The translations under genes and the position numbers were made by a program. Positions 9,333-17,933 of a DNA stretch of 64,000 nucleotides are shown here, piece by piece. The notes below the pieces were generated by a model. It searched no databases. It was not told the origin of the DNA and saw nothing but the letters and a program-made list of their open reading frames with translations. This stretch comes from Salticus scenicus (lineage: Eukaryota > Arthropoda > Arachnida > Araneae > Salticidae). The stretch is taken from positions 266,859,830-266,923,829 of the forward strand of contig OZ005648.1 in assembly GCA_963930645.1 (NCBI GenBank), read 5' to 3'. The number at the start of each line of letters is the position of its first letter. Within the stretch, counting starts at the first letter, position 1.

Positions 9333-9785
9333 TTGTATACTCAGAAATTACTGTAAAACATCTTTTAATTTAAGTGATTATAATTTTGTAGTCTGGATTT
9401 GTATGTCAATTATAGTGTCTCTGTCTAAGTCAGTTTCACTATATCAGCATGAGACTACACTCTTTATTGTCGCCCAACGCAAGTCTGGAATTGGTAAGTC
9501 AATTATAGTGTCGTTGTCTCAGCCAGTTTCAAGATATCAGCGTAAGACTACACTCTTTATTATCTTGCCAAACTCAACAGGACAGATTGCGTATGTCAGC
9601 TATAGCGTTGTTGTCTAAGCCAGTTTCACTATATCAGCATAAGACTACACTCTTTATTGTCTCCCAACGCAAGTTTGTAGTCCGGATTATGTATGTCAGC
9701 TATAGTGTTGTTGTCTAAGCCAATTTCACGATATCGGCATGAGATTATGTTTTTATTATCTTGCCCAACCTAACGTAAGCTTGCA
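8849..9785. repeat. A/T palindrome, AT microsatellite and about 85-bp tandem repeats
   Basis: In order: an A/T palindrome at 8873-8936; a short unique stretch (8937-9040) repeated inverted near 30975-31068; a T run at 9041-9075; TATATTTA-type and (TA)n microsatellite to 9331; then several imperfect repeats of about 85 bp (9395-9770) containing CACTATATCAGCAT and ACTACACTCTTTATT. Open frames inside the repeats are not genes. Confidence 0.7.
8950..9775. repeat. left copy of the inverted repeat pair bracketing 9-31 kb
   Basis: The block matches 30128-31068 in reverse complement: the GCTCGTTGCCACAAAA...GGAGCAAAATAGGAGAA segment, the T run, the AT microsatellite and the 85-bp repeat words all reappear in mirror order. 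The microsatellites differ greatly in length and motif. Confidence 0.65.
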
Positions 9786-10352
9786 TTACCTATAATTGAT
9801 GCCTTTGTCTAATTTTCTGAATGTTAAGCTTATGCGGACACCTAATTTTTCTGGTTCTTTTGATATTTCATGAAACCAATATTTGTTGGTTGGTGGGCGC
9901 ATTACCATTAAGCTACTACTCGTCATGTTATAATAGACTGGCTTAGCACCCAACTTTGAAAATTTAAATTTTCTCTCTTGGCCAAAACTAACGCATGCTA
10001 TGGGTGAATCAGCAGCAATGTCTGTTTCATCGTCTTTATGTTTTCCAATACTATCGTATCCGTTACGATATTTATTAACCAAACAGAAATTATATTTATA
10101 ATTAGTAGCCAATTCCACCATCTGTTTAATGCGAAATAGCGTTGGCGTCCATACTTTGGCTGGAACATTTGTGCCAGAATACGAATAGGTTATGAAACTG
10201 TTGTCGCCATAGCCAGCCACGAGACGCGGAACAGAATGCGTGTGATAAATTTTATAATTTTTTATATAAACTAATTCCTTCTCCAACAAATTTAAATATT
10301 TACCAGGTTTTGAAATGAAGCTGGGATCGAACGTTACATTTAAATCGGACAT
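9786..10352 (-). CDS. AlkB-like 2OG-Fe(II) dioxygenase (ALKBH2/3 type)
   Basis: AlkB enzymes remove alkyl groups from N1-methyladenine and N3-methylcytosine in DNA or RNA (family knowledge). The sequence shows PRLVAGYGD at 42-50, the YSYSG and AKVWTPTL region, the HKD iron ligands at 105-107 after DSIGK, SPIACVSFGQERKF at 116-129, the distal histidine in WFHEI (H161), and an R-x-SLTFR end (R173, R179) that binds 2-oxoglutarate. All catalytic residues are present and the length of 188 aa is compact but complete. The ATG at 10352 is preceded by an AT-rich stretch. The 3' end borders tandem repeats, not an A/T palindrome. Confidence 0.85.
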   Translation of the reverse strand: MSDLNVTFDPSFISKPGKYLNLLEKELVYIKNYKIYHTHSVPRLVAGYGDNSFITYSYSGTNVPAKVWTPTLFRIKQMVELATNYKYNFCLVNKYRNGYDSIGKHKDDETDIAADSPIACVSFGQERKFKFSKLGAKPVYYNMTSSSLMVMRPPTNKYWFHEISKEPEKLGVRISLTFRKLDKGINYR

Positions 10353-10456
10353 GTTAATAATAATATTACTGAGTCAAGTTCTTCTATTTATACTAAATTT
10401 TATTTATTATGACCTTGAAAGAATATCCAAAGTCACATTAAAAAAAAAAAAAAAAA

Positions 10457-10497
<41 letters not shown>

Positions 10498-10499
10498 TG
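10353..10499. repeat. A/T palindrome 10440-10494
   Basis: GTCACATT precedes the A run and AAGTG follows the T run. The tract lies upstream of the alkB-like gene and 6 bases after the stop of the small membrane ORF. Confidence 0.6.
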
Positions 10500-10715
10500 T
10501 TACCATGACTCATACATTAAAAGACTAGCAAACGTCAATTGTAAAAATTGCATTATGAATTGGACATAAACTGCTACTGTATGAGCTTTTACAATATCTT
10601 TCCCTGACTGAGTCGTCGTGGTAGTATTTATAGTATAAATTAGATAAGAGTACATGATAACATTCATTGCTATTATAAATAGAAGTGTTCCGCATAATAT
10701 TGTTTTCAGGTTCAT
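10500..10715 (-). CDS. small membrane protein (71 aa)
   Basis: Two hydrophobic segments are visible, about residues 3-28 and 47-67, joined by a short polar loop with a threonine run. It starts at an ATG and ends next to an A/T palindrome, as other genes do. No family recognised. It could share a transcript with the RING gene immediately upstream on the same strand. Confidence 0.5.
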   Translation of the reverse strand: MNLKTILCGTLLFIIAMNVIMYSYLIYTINTTTTTQSGKDIVKAHTVAVYVQFIMQFLQLTFASLLMYESW

Positions 10716-10729
10716 CGTTGCTTGTTTTA

Positions 10730-11155
10730 CTACAAATATACTAATGGTTGTATGCTAGGCGGTGGTGATCTGGGTGGAGATCTAGATCTTGATCTGGAAC
10801 TGGACCGATCGCTGTAAAAATCTGAATCGTTGAGGCCTGTGTAATCCAAATCAGAATAATAGAGTTCAGAGTCTGAATAATCCAGGCCATGTAATTGTTC
10901 AAATTTTTCTGACTGTTTCAAGTTGAGCATCTTTCTGATATCTTTTCTAGTAAGGCGTTTTTTACAAGATGGGCAAGGTGGCAATTTGGATACATTTGAT
11001 CCCTTAGAATATTTATTGGAGGCTTTTTTATTCGAAGTGTTCCGTTTTCGTTTATTATATAATCGATTGGCACATTGCGCATGGAAACGATGTCTGCATT
11101 CAGCAATAAATAGATTTCCTTTCCTTTCTCGGCAAATTGCACATTTATATTTCAT
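10730..11155 (-). CDS. RING-finger protein with serine/arginine tail, copy 1 (141 aa)
   Basis: The N-terminal RING begins CAIC (5-8), then C-R-H-R-F-H-x-x-C (20-28), a lysine/asparagine-rich insertion, and CPSC (61-64). This is a C3H2C3 arrangement consistent with an E3 ubiquitin ligase. An RKDIRKM motif follows. The middle is rich in Asp/Ser/Tyr, and the tail carries SRSRSRSPPRSPPPS. RS-dipeptide tails are typical of nuclear speckle/RNA-associated proteins (family knowledge), so nuclear action is plausible. It is the most diverged of three tandem paralogues. Confidence 0.7.
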   Translation of the reverse strand: MKYKCAICRERKGNLFIAECRHRFHAQCANRLYNKRKRNTSNKKASNKYSKGSNVSKLPPCPSCKKRLTRKDIRKMLNLKQSEKFEQLHGLDYSDSELYYSDLDYTGLNDSDFYSDRSSSRSRSRSPPRSPPPSIQPLVYL

Positions 11156-11161
11156 ACTTTT

Positions 11162-11617
11162 TTAAACTACGACACCAAGATTGGGAGGTGATCTTGATCT
11201 TGATCTTGATCTTGATCTTGATCTGGATCTGGATCTTGAACTTGATCTGGACGTATCGCTATCAGAGCCCGACAAGTTACGATCTTGTTGCCATCTTCTC
11301 ACCGCGGCTTCCATCAGGCGCCACCTGTCTTTCATCCTGCCACCTATTCTTCGGATATCCTTTCTGGTAAAATATCTATTGCAGGCTGGACATTGAGGCA
11401 AAGATAAATTTTTTGGAATTTTACCACTAGCTCCTATCTTTTTTCTAAGAGCTAGTCGTTTTATTCGATCTTTGGTTATGTCTCCACGTGCCACGGAACG
11501 TATACGCTGCCTACGTAATCCTCGCGCGCATTGTAAATGGAAAGGATGCCCACACTCAGGAGAAAATAATTCTTCGGTAAGCACATCGCCTTGGCAGACA
11601 ACGCATTCAGGATCCAT
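11162..11617 (-). CDS. RING-finger protein with (RS)n tail, copy 2 (151 aa)
   Basis: The RING spans CVVC (5-8), CGHPFHLQC (22-30) and CPAC (77-80), with an arginine-rich insertion between the second and third pairs, then YFTRKDIRRI as in the neighbours. The C-terminal (RS)n tract is encoded by a GATCTT/GATCTG hexamer repeat at about 11183-11255, which makes repeat-length variation likely. It starts MDPEC, shared with copy 3. Probable ubiquitin ligase; target unknown. Confidence 0.75.
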   Translation of the reverse strand: MDPECVVCQGDVLTEELFSPECGHPFHLQCARGLRRQRIRSVARGDITKDRIKRLALRKKIGASGKIPKNLSLPQCPACNRYFTRKDIRRIGGRMKDRWRLMEAAVRRWQQDRNLSGSDSDTSRSSSRSRSRSRSRSRSRSRSPPNLGVVV

Positions 11618-11627
11618 CTTTTTTTCA

Positions 11628-11750
11628 TGTCGTCAGTCTTTGGGGTATTGTCCAATAATTTCATTAGCGACGAAATAACCATTAATCTATTTTGTTTGAA
11701 GTAAGAATCAACGTAACCATACCAATAAACATAAATGCGAGCATAACGAT
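11628..11750 (-). pseudogene. frameshifted copy of the 54-aa membrane ORF
   Basis: DNA upstream of RING copy 2 aligns with the small ORF at 12227-12391 (shared words for YVDSYFKQ, SSLMKLLDN and the PKT end). A short deletion after the hydrophobic start puts the two halves in different frames. The RING unit and this ORF were therefore duplicated together and one membrane ORF decayed. Confidence 0.45.
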
Positions 11751-11778
11751 GATATCCCTCTGTAGTATATATATATTT

Positions 11779-12243
11779 TTAAGCTACGACACCAAGATTG
11801 GGAGGTGATCTGGATCTTGATCTGGATCTGGATCTGGATCTTGATCTGGACCTGGATCTGGACCTGGATCTGGACCTATCGCTATCAGAACCTGGCAAGT
11901 TAAGTTCTCGTTCCCATCTTCTCAACGTATCTCCCATCATGCGACTTATTCTTCGGACATCATTTCTGGTAAAATATCTATTGCAGGCTGGACATTGAGG
12001 CAAAGATAGATTTTTTGGAATTTTACCGCTAGCTTTTATCTTTTTCTTAAGAGCTAGTCGTTTTATTCGATCTTTGGTTATTTTTCCGCGTGCCACACGA
12101 CGTATACGCTGCCTACGTAATCCTCGCACGCATTCTAAATGATAAGGATGTCCGCACTCTGTATAGAATAATTCTTCGGTAGGCACTCCGCCTCCGCAGA
12201 TAACGCATTCAGGATCCATCTTTTTTTCATGTCGACTGGCCAT
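11779..12243 (-). CDS. RING-finger protein with (RS)n tail, copy 3 (154 aa)
   Basis: This is close to copy 2: RING pairs in CVIC, CGHPYHLEC and CPAC, then RNDVRRI and a longer (RS)n tail encoded by GATCTG/GATCTT repeats at about 11798-11880. The frame opens at ATG 12243; the MDPEC start used by copy 2 is at 12219 and may be the real one. A TATATATATA run near 11765-11776 lies just after its stop. Confidence 0.75.
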   Translation of the reverse strand: MASRHEKKMDPECVICGGGVPTEELFYTECGHPYHLECVRGLRRQRIRRVARGKITKDRIKRLALKKKIKASGKIPKNLSLPQCPACNRYFTRNDVRRISRMMGDTLRRWERELNLPGSDSDRSRSRSRSRSRSRSRSRSRSRSRSPPNLGVVA

Positions 12244-12391
12244 CGTTAGTCTTTTGGGCGTTGTCTAGCAATTTCATTAGTGACGACATAATCATTAATC
12301 TACTTTGCTTGAAGTAAGAATCAACGTAACTAATAGCCATGCCAATCACCATAAATAATAACATAAGCATCCAATCCATATCTTTATTCAT
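12227..12391 (-). CDS. small membrane ORF upstream of RING copy 3 (54 aa)
   Basis: The ATG-initiated frame encodes a methionine/leucine-rich hydrophobic segment over residues 5-20 and a polar C-terminus. It overlaps the start of the RING gene by 17 bases. A decayed copy precedes RING copy 2, which suggests the pair was once a unit. No family recognised. Confidence 0.4.
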   Translation of the reverse strand: MNKDMDWMLMLLFMVIGMAISYVDSYFKQSRLMIMSSLMKLLDNAQKTNDGQST

Positions 12392-12421
12392 GACCCTCTG
12401 ATTTTTTTAAATGAATCACTA

Positions 12422-12751
12422 TTATCGCTCACATTCTCTGATTCTAGAGAAACGATCTGGACCACCCATGACTTGGCCAGGTTTAAACAGTTTTCTTCTT
12501 TGTTCGCAAGCCGCACAAGTACCGTTCACGATCCGGCATACAGGTGAAGAAATCTTTGGGACTTCAGGGGATTTCCGAGCACGCTTACGGTAATTTTTTC
12601 TCGGCCGATTGTAGCGTTCCCAAGAATTCATTGCATCCAATTCTCTACGAGAATATTCCAACCACGCCTGAAGTTCGTCATCGTTCATAGCATCGAAGTT
12701 GGGTCGAGGAGAATAGCCATAGTATATGGGCTCATTACTATAAAAAGCCAT
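12422..12751 (-). CDS. hypothetical basic protein (109 aa)
   Basis: No recognised family. It has an aromatic N-terminus, an acidic helical stretch (DDELQAWLEYSRRELDAM), a strongly basic stretch (RPRKNYRKRARK) that could be a nuclear signal, and two Cys-containing patches near the C-terminus. The start is at 12751 because a TATATATATA box lies at 12783-12792 and the longer frame would run across it. Confidence 0.55.
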   Translation of the reverse strand: MAFYSNEPIYYGYSPRPNFDAMNDDELQAWLEYSRRELDAMNSWERYNRPRKNYRKRARKSPEVPKISSPVCRIVNGTCAACEQRRKLFKPGQVMGGPDRFSRIRECER

Positions 12752-12819
12752 GTTATTTGATTGTGGGTAGCAAGAGACTACCTTATATATATACTCGAAA
12801 CCGGTGCGATGCCACACCC

Positions 12820-12897
<78 letters not shown>

Positions 12898-13394
12898 TTG
12901 GTTGGGCTGCTACAGTTCTAAGTTGGCCGCTAAAGCTATATTTCTCAGTTGGCTGCTAACGCTATGTTTCCTTAGCCAATCATTGTAGATGGCGCTGCAG
13001 TCTATATATATAGTATATATATAGTATATCTATTAGGGTGGGTGGGAGTGGAATTTATTTCTTCTACTGTACGGTCATGCATAAACTCGCTCCTAATGTC
13101 TAAACCTATTTCCTTTAAAATAGGATGAAATAGCGTAATTTATACAATATTGGCTTTGAAAACAAGACTTTTGTCTGACAAATGACAAGATATTGCAGGT
13201 TTTCATGAAATCATGGGCTCTTATAGAAAAATCTAACCATCTAGAGTAGGTCAATGTACATCTTACTGAAAGCACATTACGAGACATAGTAACTAGACGA
13301 CTGTTGCTGGCGAGACACAATGAGGGTGTAGTCACGTTACCTATAGTTTATATAGACAAGTTTCAAGGGTGGGCGTGGCATCTTAAAAAAAAAA

Positions 13395-13448
<54 letters not shown>

Positions 13449-13469
13449 TATGTTTTACAAATATATAAT
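12752..13469. repeat. two A/T palindromes and one copy of the GATGGCGC repeat module
   Basis: A minus-oriented promoter (TATA 12783-12792, GGGTGTGGC at about 12812-12820) is followed by an A/T palindrome at 12824-12893. A module shared with four other places runs from about 12900 to 13370: GTTGGCCGC/GTTGGCTGC words, TAGATGGCGCTGCAG, TATA repeats, GGGTGGGTGGGAGTGG and ACGGTCATGCATAAA. A second palindrome with a TATATATA core lies at 13385-13443. Confidence 0.65.
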
Positions 13470-13976
13470 TTATGGAGTAATTGCTAATATATTCTTATGA
13501 TAATCCTCTATTAAATTTAATGTTGATTTTAATTTAGCGATATATTCATCACGTACATCAGATGAACAAGCCTTTGGAGAATAGCTTGCCGTCCGTTTAG
13601 CATGCTGAAAATATTTCTCTACTAATTCGAACGACGATTGCAATCTTTGGATGTGCTTGTCATCTATAATTCGATTGGCAGTTGGGTTTGATATTAATTC
13701 TGTCAGCCGCTTGACATTTTTATAAATTGCGTGTAACTGATCAGTGGACTTAGATTCCCAGTCACTCATTATTCCAATTAAAATGGCTAAAGCGTCGACA
13801 ATACTGAAAAATTTTTCATTTTTGTCCATTAATTTATCAATATTTGCTTTTAAAATTTCCACTTTTTTCTGAAACCTTTTATTATTAACTGTCCCAGTCT
13901 CTAAAAATTCCAAATCCACAAGCATTTCACCGTAATAATCTTCATATTTAAAAATGATATTTTCCACGTACTCCAT
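13470..13976 (-). CDS. helical family B, copy 1 (168 aa)
   Basis: First of four tandem paralogues plus one remote copy (18070-18534). The proteins are predicted almost fully helical, with a recurring D-KL-M/I-x-x-N-E-x-x-FSI-IDA core and an LKSTLNLIEDY end. The cysteine in SPKACSSDVRDEY is shared with copy 3. No family recognised. Possibly a helical bundle involved in host interaction (inference). Confidence 0.7.
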   Translation of the reverse strand: MEYVENIIFKYEDYYGEMLVDLEFLETGTVNNKRFQKKVEILKANIDKLMDKNEKFFSIVDALAILIGIMSDWESKSTDQLHAIYKNVKRLTELISNPTANRIIDDKHIQRLQSSFELVEKYFQHAKRTASYSPKACSSDVRDEYIAKLKSTLNLIEDYHKNILAITP

Positions 13977-13986
13977 TATACTTTAT

Positions 13987-14487
13987 TTAATTATCCTCTA
14001 ACGCTTTCTTATAATAATTTTCTATCAAATTTAGGGTTGATTTTAAAGTTGCAATATATTTATCACGCTTATCAGGTGGATGTATTCTTGGGTTATAGCT
14101 ACCCTCAGCCTCGTCAGGATATGAACCCATCGATAAGAGAGACGATTCCAATTTATCTATGCACTCATGATCTATAATTTGATTGCCAGTTGGGTTAGTT
14201 ACTAGTTTTTTCAACCGTTTAGTATCGTTATGAATTTTGCGTATAAGATTGATAAAATCAAATTTCCAGTCATTCATTATTGTAGCCCAAATTGTAAAAG
14301 CATCGATAATGCTGAAAACGCCTTCATTTATGTCTATTAATTTATCCATATTCGATTTTAAGGACGTCATTTCTTTCGCAAACTCATCTTTATCTATTAT
14401 TTCACCCAAATTTAAAGATTTCAAATCTGCAGCCGTATCGCGGTAATATTTTTTATGTTCGTTCATAATTTCTTTAACATGGTCCAT
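13987..14487 (-). CDS. helical family B, copy 2 (166 aa)
   Basis: This copy groups with copy 4 (shared opening with a DTAADLKSL stretch, and the EDN end), whereas copies 1 and 3 share an MEYVE opening. The array therefore looks like a duplicated pair. It has the same all-helical design and the FSIIDAF core. It lies 10 bases from copy 1, so a polycistronic or closely packed arrangement is likely. Confidence 0.7.
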   Translation of the reverse strand: MDHVKEIMNEHKKYYRDTAADLKSLNLGEIIDKDEFAKEMTSLKSNMDKLIDINEGVFSIIDAFTIWATIMNDWKFDFINLIRKIHNDTKRLKKLVTNPTGNQIIDHECIDKLESSLLSMGSYPDEAEGSYNPRIHPPDKRDKYIATLKSTLNLIENYYKKALEDN

Positions 14488-14531
14488 TATGCCTTTATTA
14501 TAGCCAGATCAGATTTTTCATTCTATATGTC

Positions 14532-15038
14532 TTACATATATCTAAGGGTCATTTTTAACGCTGTCTTATAAACATCCTTTATTAAATTTAATGATGATTT
14601 TAATTTCTCCATATATTCGTCGCGTACATCCGAGGAACAAGCCTTCATAGAATAGCTTGCCGTCAGTTTACCAACGTAATAATATCTCTGTATCGATTCG
14701 AATGAATTTTGCAAATTTTTAATGCACTCGTCATCTATCATTCGATTGTCAGTTGGGTCTGTTATCAATTCTCTCAGTCGCTTGACATTTTCATGAATTG
14801 CCTGTAAATGTTCAATGGTATCATCATCCCAGTTATCCAGTATTCTAGTTACAACGGCTAAAGCATCGATAATATTGAAAATTTTCTCATTTTTGGAGAG
14901 TAGCTTATCAATATTTGTTTTTAAGGATTTCGTTTTTTCCTCAAACTCATCTGTCCCAATCTCTAAATCTTTCAAATTCTCAACGACTTCACAGTAATAA
15001 TCTTCATATCTAGAAATAATTTTTTCCACGTATTCCAT
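14532..15038 (-). CDS. helical family B, copy 3 (168 aa)
   Basis: Closest to copy 1, with an MEYVEKI opening, FNIIDALAV core and MKACSSDVRDEY segment. The intergenic gap of 44 bases holds no A/T palindrome. Confidence 0.7.
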   Translation of the reverse strand: MEYVEKIISRYEDYYCEVVENLKDLEIGTDEFEEKTKSLKTNIDKLLSKNEKIFNIIDALAVVTRILDNWDDDTIEHLQAIHENVKRLRELITDPTDNRMIDDECIKNLQNSFESIQRYYYVGKLTASYSMKACSSDVRDEYMEKLKSSLNLIKDVYKTALKMTLRYM

Positions 15039-15060
15039 TATGCTTTATTTAAGAAAAATT

Positions 15061-15555
15061 TTAATTATCCTCTAATGCTTGCTTGAGATGATTATCTATC
15101 AAATCATGAGCGGTTTTTAATTTTGTAATATATTTATCTCGCCAAACAGGTATGAACGCTCTATCGAGTTCTAGCGATCTAACGTGGTCAGGATAATCCT
15201 TTATCGATTTGAACGACGATTCCAAGCTATGGATGCACTTATCATCTATAATTCGATTGCCAGTCGTTATTAGTTTTTTCAAATCTTTAGCATCTTTATC
15301 AACTGCACATATAAGATTGGTAAAATCAAATTTCCATTCTTTTATTATTATAGCCAAAACGGTAAAAATATCGATAATGCTGAATATCTCTTTATCTACG
15401 CCTATTAATTTATCCATATTCGATTTTAAGGACGCCATTTCTTTTTCAAACCCATCTTTATCTATTATTTCACCCAACTTTAAAGATTTCAAATCTGCAG
15501 CCGTATCGCTATAATATTTTCTATACTCGTCGATAATATGTTTAACAGGATCCAT
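15061..15555 (-). CDS. helical family B, copy 4 (164 aa)
   Basis: Closest to copy 2. The C-terminal region is diverged: the cysteine and proline pattern seen in copies 1 and 3 is replaced by ELDRAFIPVWRDKY. It has the FSIIDIF core and the shared LID-x-x-LKQALEDN end. Confidence 0.7.
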   Translation of the reverse strand: MDPVKHIIDEYRKYYSDTAADLKSLKLGEIIDKDGFEKEMASLKSNMDKLIGVDKEIFSIIDIFTVLAIIIKEWKFDFTNLICAVDKDAKDLKKLITTGNRIIDDKCIHSLESSFKSIKDYPDHVRSLELDRAFIPVWRDKYITKLKTAHDLIDNHLKQALEDN

Positions 15556-15589
15556 TATACCTTTATTATAGTCAAAATATATAATTTTT

Positions 15590-15979
15590 TTACGATCCAG
15601 TCAGATTTTTCCACGACAAGTCAAACATTTCTACATCATTTTCAGCATCCAAATTCACATACTCTTGGATTTCATCTTTTTCTCCCGTATTGAGGTTTTC
15701 GCTCTTTTTCATCAGGTAGCCTTTGTCGTTTATGAATCGGCCAACGACCATTTCTCGGCGACTACCATCCATAATCATGTTACCAGTTTCCATTACACAA
15801 TTTACGCCCGGCCCAGACTGATGCATGATTTCATGAACTCTCGTTGAAAGAAATTTAGGTAACGTAGCAGACTCAACGCCATTTAGCAACGACTGCATGC
15901 ATTGCTCAACATCGTTTCTGGTAGCATCAAAATTGTAATAAGGGGTTAAAGGCATTTCTGATGCGGCTAAATTATTCAT
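15590..15979 (-). CDS. hypothetical protein (129 aa)
   Basis: No recognised family. The protein is acidic with an ESATLPKFLSTRVHEIMHQSG stretch; the HEIMH resembles a metalloprotease HExxH only loosely and lacks the correct spacing. The start is set at 15979 because a TATATATAG box lies immediately upstream (about 15984-15995) and the longer frame would pass through it. Confidence 0.5.
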   Translation of the reverse strand: MNNLAASEMPLTPYYNFDATRNDVEQCMQSLLNGVESATLPKFLSTRVHEIMHQSGPGVNCVMETGNMIMDGSRREMVVGRFINDKGYLMKKSENLNTGEKDEIQEYVNLDAENDVEMFDLSWKNLTGS

Positions 15980-16145
15980 CTTGACTCGATATATATAGAC
16001 AAAGAAAAAATACTTAATTACAATCAACTAGAAAACTGTTGCTGGTAGAATGGGGTACGTTAGCCATCTTATATAGCCAGGCCACAGCCACAAATAAACC
16101 AACACCCCCCCCCCCCCCCCCTTAAAAAAAAAAAAAAAAAAAAAA

Positions 16146-16188
<43 letters not shown>

Positions 16189-16240
16189 AAGAGTTTTATA
16201 AAAAATAATATATTCTTTTTTTCAATGTCATAGTATTTAA
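15980..16240. repeat. promoter, C run and A/T palindrome 16124-16187
   Basis: CCAGGCCACAGCCAC precedes an uninterrupted C run of about 17 bases (16105-16121), the only long C run in the window, and then the A/T palindrome. Downstream is AAGAGTTTTATAAAAAATAATATA. Confidence 0.55.
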
Positions 16241-16810
16241 TTAAAGTTCTACGGCTAATACCTGTTCCATTTTATTAATGCGATTCAAGACCCTGGAAAC
16301 CAGATTCAAATTTTTATATCCATCCAAACTGATGACCATTTTCGAATGCTCGATTCTATTTGGATACATATGAAGGGGTTTGGCAAATCCCAACTCAATA
16401 GGAAAACATTCATTGTAGTACGGAGATATTCTGACTTCGGTACCCTTTTCAGGATCTTTACACACAACTTGATTTTTTTCGGCGTCGTGGTAAAGAAATA
16501 TTAAACTAGTGCCTCGAATAGGCGCCCAAGGAAAGCTTTTAGTCGCAACTACAATACAATTCGGCTTCAGAACCAGATTTTTACCCAATTGGATTTCGGG
16601 TCCATCCATTTTATGTTTTAGATAAAACTCGTTGAAACGTAGCCTGGTCGCTGGTTTCAAGACTACGGCTCCGTCCGCTAGCATTAAAAGGGTATCATCA
16701 ATACGATCCACTATCGGAATATTCTTTTCTCGAAAGAAGTCTTCGACAGATATTTTATGGATTAGACTCGAATCCCTTACTTGAACCCAGACCATAGATT
16801 TAGGATCCAT
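16241..16810 (-). CDS. DPKS family C, copy 1 (189 aa)
   Basis: Four paralogues occur in the window (also 20288, 20933 and 24771). The shared order is DPKS-x-x-W-V/I-R, then EDFFR-x-K-x-IPIVDRID, LL-x-ADGA, RFNE-F/Y-YLKHKMDG-x-EI-x-L, L-V-x-KPNCIVV, GTSLIFLYHD-x-EKN-x-V/A-CK, G-x-E-x-RIS, P-I-ELGFA-R/K-x-L-H and an EQVLAVEL end. No known family is recognised. There is no signal or membrane segment, and the fold looks mixed alpha/beta. The start is placed at 16810; TATATAAA and GTGGGTGTG follow upstream at about 16858-16885. Confidence 0.75.
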   Translation of the reverse strand: MDPKSMVWVQVRDSSLIHKISVEDFFREKNIPIVDRIDDTLLMLADGAVVLKPATRLRFNEFYLKHKMDGPEIQLGKNLVLKPNCIVVATKSFPWAPIRGTSLIFLYHDAEKNQVVCKDPEKGTEVRISPYYNECFPIELGFAKPLHMYPNRIEHSKMVISLDGYKNLNLVSRVLNRINKMEQVLAVEL

Positions 16811-16885
16811 TCTATCAAACAAAATTGCACAATATGCCAACGATAGGCACAGCTCATGTTTATATAGAGTTGACACACCCACTTG

Positions 16886-16919
<34 letters not shown>

Positions 16920-16924
16920 ATTAT

Positions 16925-16970
<46 letters not shown>

Positions 16971-17010
16971 GTGACCTTGAAACATAATATATTATAGTCT
17001 TCATTGAACC
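16811..17010. promoter_or_regulatory. TATA, GC box and A/T palindrome 16886-16966 with ATT core
   Basis: Read on the minus strand: T run, CAAGTGGGTGTG, CTATATAAAC, then the ATG. The palindrome centre carries ATTATTATT instead of a direct A-to-T switch. AAATGTGACCTTGAA follows the T run. Confidence 0.55.
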
Positions 17011-17727
17011 TCAACCTATCTCGTTGTCCAAACTCTCCAACAATTCTCCTGACACATCCTTCCAAGAATCTCCAACCACCTCTACGTAGATCTTACCAAA
17101 TCTCTTCAGCAGCGCCTCGTTTACATTTTTAACGTCTGGATAATACTCTCCGAGCTGCTGTAAGTGTCCCTCTGCTGCAACTACGGCTCTCTCGATCCTG
17201 ACAGCGACCCTATCGTCAGAAGCCGATCCGTACAGTCTCAAGAGAGCCAGGAACACAACACAAGCTGAATCGGTACCCGTCAAGCCTGAAATGCTATCTG
17301 TCTCGTCGATACAATGGTAGATGGCCCTGACGCCTCGAGCATGATCCTCGTATTCTTTTCTAAGTGGAACCGTAGGCAAATAGAGCTTGAGATGTTTGGG
17401 TTTGAACCCTCTGAATCCGTCTACGGCCAAGATCTCGTAGATCTCTCTCGAAGAGAGCACGGCCCCAGAACAATGATTTCTGATCCATTTGTTGAGAAGC
17501 TTTGTCCACTCAGCCGTAGTAGTGGGCACCTCTCTAGATCCCAGCAGAGTTACGAGCCTATTCTTGAACCCGTCTTCAGTCGAAACGTCAACTCCCATCC
17601 ATTGGGCTACCTCACCAATAAGTTCTCGCCGATGAGACTCTAAGGTACGAAAAGGTTCTCCTTTCAGGACCCCACGCACTAACTTTCGTCTCAGCAGATG
17701 CTTAATATCGTTGTCTAAAGTTGCCAT
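17011..17727 (-). CDS. hypothetical protein (238 aa), GC-richer than neighbours
   Basis: No recognised family. The protein is helical, opens with a basic MATLDNDIKHLLRRK and has a central alanine/valine-rich helical part. Codon use is clearly more GC-rich than the flanking family B and C genes, which suggests a different origin. A TATATATATA box at 17803-17813 precedes the ATG by about 75 bases. Confidence 0.65.
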   Translation of the reverse strand: MATLDNDIKHLLRRKLVRGVLKGEPFRTLESHRRELIGEVAQWMGVDVSTEDGFKNRLVTLLGSREVPTTTAEWTKLLNKWIRNHCSGAVLSSREIYEILAVDGFRGFKPKHLKLYLPTVPLRKEYEDHARGVRAIYHCIDETDSISGLTGTDSACVVFLALLRLYGSASDDRVAVRIERAVVAAEGHLQQLGEYYPDVKNVNEALLKRFGKIYVEVVGDSWKDVSGELLESLDNEIG

Positions 17728-17850
17728 GACACGTAATTTAACAATGACAATTTAAAACAATGCTGCTATAGAGAAGGATCTGAACTGGTCTAGCAAGGAT
17801 ACGGCTTATATATATACCCAAGCCACACATGAAGGTCATTACAAGGTCAC

Positions 17851-17933
<83 letters not shown>

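Noticed and set aside
9395..9770. CRISPR-like look of the 85-bp tandem repeats
   Set aside because: Whole units repeat with scattered differences; there are no unique spacers between short identical repeats, and the setting is a eukaryotic virus.
15780..15860. HEIMH in the 129-aa protein as a metalloprotease motif
   Set aside because: HEIMH is HExxH by letters, but no downstream third ligand or family context supports it.
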